Below are positions 11,830 through 23,081 of a stretch of DNA of 62,730 nt, in pieces. Made by a program: the position numbers and the translations under genes. Each line of letters opens with the position of its first letter. Positions within the stretch are counted from its first letter, which is position 1. Below the pieces are notes generated by a model. The model was not told the origin of the DNA. It worked only from the letters and a program-made list of their open reading frames with translations, and made no database searches. The DNA comes from Zygnema circumcarinatum (Eukaryota; Streptophyta; Zygnematophyceae; Zygnematales; Zygnemataceae), in assembly GCA_037447605.1 (NCBI GenBank), contig CM074812.1, positions 479,353-542,082 of the forward strand, given 5' to 3'.

Positions 11830-13218
11830 TTAGGGTTCAGAACCCCGCGTACTTGGCGAGCGGCTGGGCGTGGGCGGCCACTGCACGCCAGGTGGCGGCC
11901 AGTGAGTGGCCGCCCTCCCACCCCCTGCCCTGGAGGCCGCCACGAGGTCCCCGTCCCGCGCCGCGAGGTCCCTCTCCTTGTCGTGGCGCCGCCGCACCTG
12001 AAGGACCGCCCACGGTACGAGCACAGCGCAGAGGCAGCACGCGTACACCGCAATGTATATCTGCACAGGGGCGGGGTCGGGGTGCAGGGTTCAGGGGTTA
12101 CTTTTAGGGTTCAGGGTTCAGGGGCCACTTCTACTTTTAGGGTTCAGGGTTCAGGGGCCACTTCTACTTTTAGGGTTCAGGGTTCAGGGGCTACTTTTAG
12201 GGTGCAGGGCCACTCTCACAGGGGTTCAGGGGCCACTTCTACTTTTAGGGTTCAGGGTTCAGGGGCCACTTCTACTTTTAGGGTTCAGGGTTCAGGGGCC
12301 ACTTCTACTTTTAGGGTTCAGGGTTCAGGGGCCACTTCTACTTTTAGGGTTCAGGGTTCAGGGGCCACTTCTACTTTTAGGGTTCAGGGTTCAGGGGCTA
12401 CATCAGGGTTCAGGGGCCACTTCTACTTTTAGGGTTCAGGGTTCAGGGGCCACTTCTACTTTTAGGGTTCAGGGTTCAGGGGCCACTTCTGCTTTTAGGG
12501 TTCAGGGTTCAGGGGCTACTTTTAGGGTGCAGGGTTCAGGGGCTACTTTTAGGGTTCAGGGTTTAGGGTTCAGGGGTAACTTTGTACGCTTTGGTAAATT
12601 TAGGGTTTTGGAATCTTAGGGCTTTGCACAACCCTAAAAACCCTAAAAACGAGGAAGGTGGGAGAAGGTTCTAGACTTGTAGGGTTCTCAGGATGGTTTT
12701 GTGCCTCTTTTTGGAAGGGAGGAGGGGGAGGGAATAGCAGGGTATTTTTGGGCAGATATGGAGGATCATAGAACGGCATGAAACTGAAAAGAAACGGAAA
12801 CCAAACTGATGATGCATGTAGAACTCACCCAATCTCGTATTCCCGTGAGACCTTTGTACTTCGATAAACCCAAATATGCCTCCACCGCTCCTCCCAATAC
12901 GAGCACCACCCCTAAAACCTTATGAAAAATTCTCCAAGACGAGTTAGAGCTGTTCAATTGGTGAGGTTTGCAAACGATTCCGTTCACAAACTCCATCCCC
13001 AAAAGTGCTAAAAGAGAAACTCCGAGTATTCCGTGCGCAGATTTCATTCGGTCGTCCATATTTCCCAAGAATTTGGTGAAAGCAATAATGGCTCCCACGG
13101 CAGCTGCAATTATAGCGACGAGAGATGTGAAGAAGTGGAGCCATCGGTAGGAGCGCTGCTTCAAGGTGGGCTTGATGGCGGAGAGTCTGCAAACAGGGAG
13201 GGGCTAGGGTTATGGGGG

Positions 13219-13252
<34 letters not shown>

Positions 13253-15633
13253 AAGAGAGAGAGGAAAAGGAGGAGGGAGAGGGAGGGAGGGGGACAAGGG
13301 GGGAGGGGCGGATGGGGGAAGAGGTGGAAGAAGGGTGGGAGGGGAAGAGGCAAGGGAAGGGGGGCTGGGGGAATGGGAGGGAGAGAGTATGATAGTGAAG
13401 GAGGGAGAGAGAAAAAGAGGAGGGGTGGAAGGGAGGGGACAGGGAGGGGAATGGAAGGGGAGAAGGGGACGGGGAGAGGGTGGGACAGGTTGAGAGAGAG
13501 GGCGAGAGGGAATGGAAGATGGGCGAGGGGGTCAGGGGTGGGAGGGAGAAATGAACAGAAAAGGGGGGTTTTGGGGAGAGGGAAGGGAGGGAGGGAGGGG
13601 GGGTGAGGGTTCGGAGGGAGGAAAACGGACAGAGTAGGGAGAGGGAGAAAGGGAGAGGAAAGGGAGTGAGAGAGGGAAAGAGGAGCGGGATGAAGGGAGT
13701 GAGGAAGGGGTTGATGAGGAGAGGAAGGTGAGAGGGGCTAAGGGAAGGGATGGGAACGAAGAGGGGACGTGGGGAAGGGGAGGAAGGGAGCTATTCGGAG
13801 GGGGGGGGGGGCAATTTGGGAGGGAGAGGAAGGAGGGAGGAGAGGTGGTGATTGAGGTGGCAAAATGGACTAGGGACCGAAGAGGAGAGAGAGACAAGCG
13901 GTTGGTGGACATTAAAATTATGACGAGAGGAAGAGGAAGGGAGAGGAAGAGAGGGAGGGAAAGGAAACGGAAAGAAGAACGAGAGAGGAAATAGTGAGAG
14001 GGGGGGAGAGAGTGGTGATAGTGCGTGTGCTGACCTCCCCATGATGCCGGCTGAAGGGAGAAGGAGGGCGAAAATTGCAGCCATTAGGGAGCCGTGGATG
14101 AGGTACCAAACGTTCGGATCACCCACCAAAACTTTTCCGCTGCCCGTCACAAAATTTAGGGCAACTGCCCCTCTGCAGGGGATCAAGTAAAAATAAAAAT
14201 AAAAAGAATTTTTGAATTCCTGAATTCAAACTCGTTAGGTACACGTATAGTTAGCACGAAAATTCATAACAAACTCTCTCTCACACACTCTCTCGTCCTC
14301 CCTCTCTCTCTCTTTATCCATCTATCTGTCCCTGCACTGCTCCTCCACCTCTATATTTATCCACCCATATCTCGTCGACTTTCTCCCCCCTCCCCCTCTC
14401 CTTTTCTCCCGTCCCTCACCTCTCTGACTTCCTCCTTCTCACTCTCACCCTCTCCTTAGCTCTCTCTCCCGTTCTACCTTATCTTTCTAATTTTCCGCTC
14501 TCCCTTTACCCACTTTCCCTCCCTCTCCCCGCTTCTCCCCCCACTCACCCCCTCCTATCCCCACTCCACGCTGACTCCCTCCTTCTCCCTCTCCCACTAC
14601 CCCGCGCTCTCTCCTCCGCTCGTCATTCTCTCTCTCTCTCTCTCTCTCCCCTCTCTCTCCCTTTCCCCACCTCTCCCCCCTTCCCTCTCCCCCTTCCTCC
14701 CCTCCTCCTCCCCCTCTCTATTGCGGTTTACATTCCGGGGAGTCATCTTCAAACCTGTTGTGAATGTGGTGATTGGAGAGAGCCGGCGAGTTGTCGTCAG
14801 AGAATGCCCAAATTATCGGAACTGCTTTTGTTGAGTCCAGTTTGATGTCGAAATTTCCAGCAGTTAGATTTCGTGTAAAGCTGCATGGAAAAGAAGGCAA
14901 AGTTTAAAATTAATGAAAATCACGTCAAATTCAAATTCTAACTAAACTAGAAACCGCAGACCTTCAGTAACAACTAACAAGGTCTTTCACTTTTTCATGG
15001 AATTCAGGAAAAAAGAAATATTTCAGATTCATATTCCCAAAACCAAAATTGAGTCAACAGTCAAAAAAAATCGTTTTAATTCCTCATCATACCTCATGAT
15101 GGTTGTGTCATTAGCGCGTACTATATTCACGTTGGAAAGGACCAAGGTGGATAGGGGCACCACCCCCTCCTTCGAATTTTCTGTGATCGTATATGTTCCC
15201 ACGGTTCCGTTCAAAGACGAATTTTTTTCATTCGGAAATCCAATGACAACATCAGAATTTTTGGCTTCGCCCGATTTTGAAAATCCCACGGAAACCCATC
15301 CTCGGGTTTTTGCTTGAACGGCGATATCGATTTTGTGGGAGTGGAGGGTCCAATGGAGGAGGTAGCTGCATAAAAGAGAGAGAGAGGGGAGGGGGTTGGG
15401 GGAGAGAGGGGGAGAGGAGGAAGGGAGGGAGAGAAAGAGAAGAAAGAGGGGAAACGGAGAGAGGGGAAAGAGAGGAAGACGAGAGAGTGGTAGAGAGAGA
15501 GGGGAGGGAGGAGAGAGGGCGTGAACGAAATGGGAGAGAGAGAGGGAGTGAGAGAGAGGACAAGACGACAAAGATAAGAGATGGAGAGAGGACGGGAGAG
15601 ATTGGCTGAGCGAGAAAGAGAGAGAGAGAGAGG

Positions 15634-15695
<62 letters not shown>

Positions 15696-16828
15696 GAGAG
15701 AGAGAGTTTTCTTACTCCTTGCCCTTCACTTCGTACTGGCACTGGAAATTGGGCAGAGTCGAGTTTTGGCAGTGCGATCCGCCAAGAGTGGGGGCCCCCA
15801 AAGCAATGTTCAAGTCTCCGATTTTTCCCGCGTTCCGTTTACCGTGAAACTTCAGCTCGTCCGGTCTGCAAACGAAAAAATAATTTCTTAATTTCTCTTT
15901 TAAACATTTTTTTTTTCAAAACTTATGTGTTCCCATGAGCAAACATATCCAGAAGAAACCCAGTGAGAATTCCTCTTACAAACTGCCAGCCCTGAAAAAT
16001 CTCCTTAAGCCACAAAAACCCTAACAAAACTCTAATCCTAAAGAGTGTTTTCTGAAGCAATCGGAGAGGGCACCTATAGAAGGTCTCCACCTCCTGCTTG
16101 AGGAAGAGGGTGACGGAGGACGTGAGGTCAGCATTTTCCAGGCTGCCCGGAGCCTGCCCCTTCGCCCACACGAGCGTGAAGTCGCCCTCCGTCGATAGCG
16201 CGTAGTCCCACTCTGCATGCGCGGCAAGTGAGTCAGCTCACTCTTTCCCTCTCTTTCTCTCTCTCTCTCTCTCTCTCCCTCTGTCTCTCTCTTCCCCCTC
16301 TCTCCCCCCCCTCTATCACTCCCCCTCCCCCTCCCTCCCACTCTCACTCCCCTTCTCCCCCTCCCCCCCCCTTCCCACTCTCTCCCTCCCCCTCCCCCTC
16401 CTCCCCGGCCCCCTCCTCCTCCCCTTCCCACTTTCTCNNNNNNNNNNCCCCCTCTCTCCCACTCTCCCTCTTTCCCCCCCCTCCCCCCTCCCTCTCCTTC
16501 TCTCTCTCTCTCTCTCCCCTCCTCTCCTTCAGCCCTCTCCCTGGGATGTACGAGCCCGCTACCTCCGTCTTTGGGGGTGAAGGGTCGCCGGAAGATGATG
16601 TAGGTCTCGCCGTCCGCGGTCTCATGCCCCGCCGCGTCGATGATGTCGTCGGTGCCGCCCAACATCACATCAGGGACCGGCGTCGCATGCACCCCCGGGA
16701 GGCTCCATGCATCCTGTTCAGTTTTCAGTTACGCTTAGTCACATATTGTAAGTAGTTCACAAAGTCTGTCTCACATTCTATTGAAGGTTTGAAGAATGTT
16801 AGTCAAACACCTCTCCCTCCTGGTCTCT

Positions 16829-16887
<59 letters not shown>

Positions 16888-19800
16888 CTGCACTCGATAG
16901 TAGCTTCCCCTCGCATAGCCGATCGTCATATCCTGAGCGAACATGGGCGACATTGGACCGTTTTTGGCAGTTGGGAGAATGTTGGGCATTTGTTCGACAT
17001 CTGACTCCGGAAAATTTGAACTTTCAGTTGCGGAAGTTTTAGGGTTTTTCTGAAGAGGGAGAGAATCCGGCGACGGAGCTTCACCCTCGGAAGGTATAGT
17101 TGAGAGGGGCGGAGAGAGAGGGGGGGCTCTAGGGAGAGGGGAGGTTGGGGAGTGACGGAGGGGTGGGGAGAGAGACGGAGGGGGGGAGAGAGGGCGGGAT
17201 GTAGAGAGAGAGTTGGGTGGAGAGAGGGAGGGAGGGGCGGAGAGTGGGTCAAGTGTGGAGGGAGAGGTGGGTGGAGAGAGGGAGGGAGGTTGAGTGGGAG
17301 GAGACTTTGGTTGTGGAGGGAGAGAGGAATCAGTGAGAGAGGAAGGAGATGGTGGGGCTTCAACGGCTTGAAGACGATGTCGGAAACGGAACGGTGGAAC
17401 GGAGAGTTCACCTAAACACATAGAACAAGAAGGAAAAAAATTCCATAGGCTTTTCCGTATTTGTAGGATTTCTAGGTTTTTCTAGTCTTTATAAACTTTT
17501 TCTATAGAATTTTTAATGCTAGTCCAACTCCGACAGTTTTCCCCCTGCGAATCTTAAAAGAACAGGGAAAAAAAATCATAAAAAAAGGCAAAGCTTCTCA
17601 CCAGGCCTTGAATTACCGTGCGGAAAAAAATTAACATTTTTGCCCTCAATTTCACCCAATTCTCTCCCTTGAGCCACGCCCCTTGACGTCATCGCAGGGC
17701 TTTCCGGCTCATTTTCCGTTACTGACGGTGACAGAGGTGGAGGTTGTACGGAACCCCCCCTAGGAGGAGGCGCCATTTCTGAGACTGGCCCCTTAGAACT
17801 CAAAGTAGGAGCAGGAGAAAAAATTCTATTAATTAAGGGAGGTGGGTATTCAAAGGAACCACTAGGAGCCTTAGGAGGAGGGTAACCTCTTTGGGTTGGA
17901 AGACGTTGGCTTGGATTTGATGTAGAGGGAGGGGAGAGGGAGGGAGGAGAGAGGGAGGGATGAGAGAGAGAGGAGCGAGGGAGAGTGGGAGGGGAGCGGG
18001 AGGGAGGAGGGTGAGAGGGTGGAGGAGGGAAGGTGGGAGGAACAGAGGGTAGTTTTGGAGCTGTTGTATTGAGAGGAGTGGCAGAGGAAGGGTCTGAATC
18101 AGAGAGGGGTATGTACGGAAGCTCCGCAGGTCGCCAACCGACTGCCACGTAGCTCGTGGTTTTCGCTGCGATGGCGACTTCGATCTGGGAAAGAAAGAAT
18201 CAAACACAAACAAAAAAAGCCACGAAATGTTACTAAAGCAAAGCCTGTAAGGGCACAAGCAATCGGTGTGAAGAGGGGGGGTGGAGAATGATTGGAAAAA
18301 CATCGAATTTTGTCTCTCCCTCTCACTCCACCACTCCCCCTCTCCCCCTCCTCTCACACTCACTCGCACCCCTACTCTCACTCTCTCTCCCCCACTCTCC
18401 CTTCACCTCTCCACCCCCCTCCCAGCCCGTCCTCTCTCTCGCCCCTCCTCTCTCTCTCCCCCCACTCTCTCTCTACCTCTCCACCCCCCTCCCAGCCCGT
18501 CGTCTCTCTCGCCCCTCCCTCTCTCTCTCCCCCCACTCTCTCTCCACTCTCCACTCCCCTCCCAGCCCGTCCTCCCTCCCACTCTCTCTTCCTCGCCTTC
18601 CTCTTCTGTCCCCCTTTTCACTCCTTTCCTTGCCTTCCTTACAATACCATTACAATACCTATTCCCATTTTTCAGAAGTGTGTCCGCTTCCTTTGCCCTC
18701 CTACCTGTCTCCCGTCGGCCGCAAGTGACCCCCCCGGAGGGGGAGGAAGGATGGTCCAAAAGAGAGTGAAATTTTCCGAAGTGAAGTTGAAGGGATACTT
18801 TCGACTCCAAGACGCTAAGTCGACCTCTGCGTCGATCGTAATGTTGGACCGAGATTGGCAGCCCCGGCCCGTCCATCCTTCCAGGCAGTAGCATTGCCTG
18901 GAGAGAGGGAGGGAGGTGGGAGAGGGAGAGGGGAGAAGGAGAAGGAGAGGGAGAGGGAGGGGGGAGCGGGAGAGCAGAGAGGTGGGGGGAGCGGGAGAGG
19001 GGGAGGGGAGAGGGAGAAGGGAAGGGGAGATGGAGGGCGGAGGGGGAGAGCGAGTGGGAGAGGGAAGGGGGAGCGGGAGAGCAGAGAGGTGGGGGGAGCG
19101 GGAGAGGGGAGGGAGGGAGAGGGGAGGGAGAGGGGAGGGAGAGGGGAGGGAGATGGAGGGCGGAGAGGGAGAGGGAGGGGGAGCGGGAGAGGGGAGGGAG
19201 AGGGAGAAGGGAAGGGGAGATGGAGGGCGGAGAGGGAGAGGGAGAGGGAGTGGGGAAGGGGAGATGGAGGGCGGAGAGGGAGAGGGAGAGGGGGAGGGAG
19301 AGGGAGAGGGAGGGGGGTGCGGGAGAGCAGAGGGGTGGAGGGAGCGGGAGTGGGTGGAGGGAGAGGGAGAGGGGAAGGGGAGATGAGGGCGGAAGGGGAG
19401 AGGGAGAGGGAGCGGGAAGGGGGAGGGGAGAAGAATGAGGTGGATTGGCTTGGATTTGAGTGGTTTGCAATGCCTGAAATCAGCCGACGTTCTTAACCAA
19501 AAACTTCCTTCACTTCGGTTTACTGACTTCCTCTATGAAAAGGCCAACACTTGCATGCGCATGCTATTGTCCGGCGGTCACCTCGACGGAGCATTCGACG
19601 ACATGATGTCGATGCATTTCGCGTTGCTCGGGCCGCAATCTATGTCCACTGCGCACTCCTCCTTCCGTTCGCAATACGTTCCACTGAGAGGTAACTGCCA
19701 AGCGCATGGAACATGCGCCTCAGTAATAGAATTTCAATGGGACAGCCCATAGACCCATAGACCCATAGACCCGTAGACCCATCGACACATAGACCCATAG

Positions 19801-20419
19801 ACCCATAGACCCGTAGACCCATCGACACATAGACCCATAGACCCATAGACCCGTAGACCCATCGACACATAGACCCATAGACCCATAGACCCGTAGACCC
19901 ATCGACACATAGACCCATAGACCCATAAACCCATAGACCTATAGACCCAAAACCCTAAACCCTAAAATGTGCGACGGATGGGAGAAGGCGGAAGGACTGT
20001 ACGGCCGGGTCGCAGGCGCACTCCCACCGGCCGGCGGCGTTGTCGTATGCGCACGGCGCGCTGTGGCCGTTGCAGCCGTGACAGGCGTTGACGCCGAACG
20101 TCGCGATGTTCACATCGGCGCAGCTCCAAAGCTGCGAATCGCCGGAGGGGTCCAGATCGAAGGCCTGCCAGGGGAAGGTTTTAGGTTTAGAGGGAGGATA
20201 TACGAGGAGGAATGGTTTCTTATATTTCGGCAAAGTTGTAGCTAACATTAGAGAGAAAGTGGGGGAGGGAGGGGGGGAGAGAGAGAGAAAGAAAGAGAGA
20301 GAGAGGGAGAGAGGGAGATAGAAAGAGAGGGAGAGAGATGGAGAAAGAGGGAGGGGCGAGAGAGAGATAGAGAGGAGAAAGAGAGAGGGGGGCGATTGAG
20401 AGGGGCGAGAGAGAGAGGG

Positions 20420-20460
<41 letters not shown>

Positions 20461-21139
20461 CACATACTTGCCGAACAAGTCGAAGTGTGCAGCCATAGCA
20501 GTCTTCATTGGGCAGGCGGACTTGGGCCCACTGAGCGGTAGGATTCGCCAACAGCCCCCAGGAAATGTCCGTTTCCTCCGTCAGCGCCGTCTTCTCATAG
20601 ACCTCTTGAATGGACCCGTTTTGGGCTTCCACCCATAGAAAAGTCTTCACAAGTTCGGTCTCATTTAATGAATTTGCGCTGCCAAACATGAAGTATAAAT
20701 GACCATTGTGAGTGGCTAACACTCACAATGGATTGGATTCATTTCTTATGTTTCCTATAACCGAGTCAAAATTTTGTTAAGGATATGGTTTGTTTAGATT
20801 CTTTGTATTTGGTTTGATTTTTTTCTACCTGTAAGGACGGAGAAGCTCCAGGCGGAAGCCTCCCATGTTGGCGTACGTGAGACTCCATGTCACGTTCAGC
20901 AAGTTTCCTGCGGAGAGTGTGGTCAAGGGGCTCTTCGCCGTGTGGTAGACGCCGCATGGAACTATGGAGTCGGAGGAGTTTAAGAAGTCGTTGAAGTCAC
21001 GAGCTGGAGGATAGACCAAACGCAGACTATGAACTTTCCCAAATAGAATAAGAATGAGAATGTAGAAAGTTAAGTTGGCCACCATGGCTATCGTTCTTGT
21101 CGCCATGAAGTCCTCACGATGTCGATGAGAGCCTCTCAT
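11830..21139 (-). CDS. Secreted-domain/EGF/double-DOMON/cytochrome b561 membrane reductase
   Basis: Predicted cell-surface electron-transfer protein, about 1220 aa. Exons (minus): 21139-20829, 20678-20468, 20164-20003, 19694-19582, 18897-18705, 18184-17602, 17411-16888, 16713-16563, 16212-16074, 15865-15716, 15365-15093, 14880-14755, 14172-14035, 13186-12829, 12060-11830; phases close throughout. Order: signal peptide (start at Met1 or Met12), Cys-containing secreted domain (YPPAR...PCG, C-x-x-C-TLRL, LWSCADV; about 38-195), EGF-like module (about 203-280), DOMON 1 (about 281-795) interrupted by a long Pro/Ser-rich insert (about 350-675), DOMON 2 (about 796-975), and a b561 core of five helices (about 980-1165) with four candidate heme histidines (LIHGSLM, WLHFF, SAHGILG, IFHKVLG). 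Family knowledge: b561 passes electrons across the membrane, usually from ascorbate; DOMON binds heme or sugar. The exon 6 donor could instead be nine bases earlier in sense; the exon 12 donor was chosen because it gives the H...RG linker. Confidence 0.85.
12079..12570. repeat. 33-bp minisatellite in the last intron of the DOMON-b561 gene
   Basis: Roughly a dozen copies of a 33-bp unit (GGGGCCACTTCTACTTTTAG followed by GGTTCAGGGTTCA), with a few shorter variants. The unit is a multiple of three and has no stops in several frames, which creates spurious long open frames on the plus strand. It contains TTTTAGGGTTCAGGG, a degenerate telomere-like motif. Confidence 0.9.
13219..14010. repeat. Long purine (GA/GGA) tract in DOMON-b561 intron 13
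   Basis: Nearly 800 bp of G/A-only sequence on the plus strand (pyrimidine on the gene's sense strand), ending immediately before the acceptor of exon 14. It starts as pure GA and becomes irregular GGGA-type sequence. Confidence 0.85.
14270..14715. repeat. Long pyrimidine tract in DOMON-b561 intron 12
   Basis: About 445 bp of almost pure C/T on the plus strand between exons 12 and 13, i.e. purine on the sense strand. It is opposite in polarity to the tract in intron 13 of the same transcript. Confidence 0.8.
15367..15708. repeat. GA tract in DOMON-b561 intron 10
   Basis: About 340 bp of purine sequence, the right part a nearly perfect GA microsatellite. It fills almost the entire intron between exons 10 and 11. 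Confidence 0.85.
16240..16540. repeat. CT/CCCT tract with assembly gap in DOMON-b561 intron 8
   Basis: Pyrimidine tract on the plus strand that contains a run of ten N at 16438-16447. The gap size is therefore nominal. It lies in an intron, so the predicted protein is not affected. Confidence 0.85.
18898..19436. repeat. GGGAGA-type purine tract in DOMON-b561 intron 4
   Basis: About 540 bp of purine sequence with higher-order internal repeats (a GGGAAGGGGAGATGGAGGGCGGAG-like block recurs several times). It ends at the acceptor of exon 5, so on the sense strand it forms a very long polypyrimidine tract. A separate pyrimidine block (plus strand) at 18300-18600 lies in the next intron. Confidence 0.85.
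19751..19930. repeat. 40-bp minisatellite in DOMON-b561 intron 3
   Basis: Four perfect 40-bp copies start at 19751, 19791, 19831 and 19871, followed by a degenerate fifth. Each unit is itself built of AGACCCAT-type 8-10 bp subrepeats. Perfect identity of the copies suggests recent expansion. Confidence 0.92.
20256..20457. repeat. GA tract in DOMON-b561 intron 2
   Basis: Purine tract of about 200 bp, right part perfect GA. On the sense strand it begins about ten bases after the exon 2 donor. Confidence 0.85.
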
Positions 21140-23081
21140 TTATGCGAATGCATTTCCCAAAAGAGAGGAAGATTGTATGAAGTAATGATCTTTTACACGC
21201 TAAATAAAAACGAAATTTAGTAGAAAGAGGAGGTTAAAAAGGAGAGGCGAGCGCGCTGAAAGGTCGTCTTCTAAAAGGGCTCGTCTTTAGGGGCGGCTTG
21301 TGGAGGTCATAGCTCGCCGGAAGGCTGTGCAAGGCCGTGCAAGGTCGCCGGTCGACACGTCCAACGCAGCCTTTCGTTCTCGACCGTTGGATGAAAGCCA
21401 TTTCGATGGCAGATCGGACGGTAGCGTCAGCGGGAAGTCAGTTGATTCGAGTCGACCGATGAAGGGGATTCAGGGCCGAGCGTCGATGAGATCAACGCTG
21501 GCAGAATCAAAACCTGCGGTGGAACATCCACAAATTCTGGACCGTCCAGATCTCCACTTGGCAACGTTTGAACCGCTCGATCGCTGCAGAAATTCGGCAA
21601 CCATGGGATCATCTAAAATTTGGGTTGTTCCGATCCGAGCGACCCAATATTCTGGCAACCAAATTTTGAGCTTTCCGAGGGAGGGCGCGACCTGTGGCTA
21701 GTATGGGGGGGGGGGGGGGGGGATGCCAGACCGTGGCCCAACCCTGCCTGTGGCAGGCCCACCCTTCATACTAATTAATTTTTCGGTTTGTCCCAACGAC
21801 CAGAGGTACAGTCCGCTTAGGAAAATCAGAGCCGAAGAAAATTCTCTCCATTCGTCGCCATCGCGGGTTCAATGCCAATTTTTACTAAGCTGGCACTGTA
21901 GCTGTACTAGACACCGATCTTTATTTGTCATTGGCTTCTTTGGGGGGGCTGCTTCTAGTCTCGCTGGCTGCGTTTTCATAAGCTTAGAAGGAGAGTTCTT
22001 CTCATAGCCTTTCTTTTTGTTCTTGGGCCATTTGTGGCCAGTTGAGAAATACATGTATACATGTAATTCTAGGAACCCTAAAATCCCCATAATTCCAACA
22101 GTCCCAAGTCCCAACACAGAATACGAACGGCACCGCAGATTTTCACACCATACATCTGTGTCTCACACAGGCGGAGGTTATCGAGTTTTTATTCAAAGAA
22201 TTGAGGTCGCAATCAGCATGGACCAACTAAACTATATAATCGTTAACCATATTGTGTCTTTCTTAAGGCGTTTGCAATGTACTGACAAAGTTATAAACCG
22301 AGTATACACCTCCAGAGGGGAGAAGGGAGGGAGGCCGAGGGGGGGCGAGAGAGAGTATGAGCTTCATACAACCTTCAAAACCCCCCTTTTCTCACCGCTT
22401 CAAATTAGTTTCACGCAACTTCACCTGGACGAGACTCAAGTGGGCGGACATGGAACTGCACTGGACTGGAAAACAGCGGTCAGCAACTTAGAGCGGAAAG
22501 GGAGAGGGAGAAGTGGTTGGGGAGGGGAGAGAAGGGTAAAGGAAAGTGAGAGCTTCATGCAGGAGAGACGGAAGACAGCAGCAGCAGGAGAAGAGGGGGA
22601 GGGGGAGGGGCGGGGTATCGTGATAACAAGGTCCTCTTTTATGACCCGGACCATAGATTTAACAGTTCCTACCCTCCCTCAGTACCTACCCTCCCTCATT
22701 CCCTGCCCCCATACATTTTCAACAAAGGTGAGTTCAAAGGGGAGCACCAGAGTATGCCTGACGAGCTATGTTCCACAATGCTCTAAGCTTCCTTCACTTA
22801 TCAGACCCATGTGGGGTTGTGGGCATATTGCCACTGCTAGGACCCTAGAACCCTTCAACTTCCATGTGCCTGGAGAGGACATGTCCCTCTCTCTCTCTCT
22901 CTCTCGCTCTCTCTAGAAAATCCTCGGTATATGCATGCACGCATTGGGAGTGCATAAGGCGAAGACTGTACAAACAGAGGGCGGTAATTATGTCTGCATT
23001 GAGCGGAGACTTCTGCAGCTTGGCTACACAAATAAGTCAATTGAAGGATGATAACATAACAGCAGTTTATTGTAGCTCCCT
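21140..23081. other. Upstream region of DOMON-b561 gene / 3' flank of RhoGDI
   Basis: No gene is supported. The part next to the DOMON-b561 gene is GC-rich with GGACGGT/ACCGTTGGAT motifs; a pure G run of about 18 bases sits at 21704-21722. A 299-codon plus-strand open frame at 22017-22916 ends in CT-repeat and has no recognisable domain; it overlaps what should be the RhoGDI 3' flank and was not called. Confidence 0.5.

Noticed and set aside
11440-12619. Plus-strand frames of 330 and 188 codons
   Set aside because: Produced by GA repeats and the 33-bp minisatellite; the real gene here is on the minus strand.
16021-16692. Minus-strand 223-aa frame running through the N gap
   Set aside because: Only its first part (exon 8 of the DOMON-b561 gene) is coding; the rest is intronic GA repeat and N.
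19640-19934. Minus-strand frames of repeated Met-Gly-Leu-Trp-Val-Tyr units
   Set aside because: Translation of the 40-bp minisatellite inside an intron.
22017-22916. 299-codon plus-strand open frame
   Set aside because: No recognisable domain, composition shifts along its length, and it ends in a CT microsatellite; it lies in the RhoGDI 3' flank.
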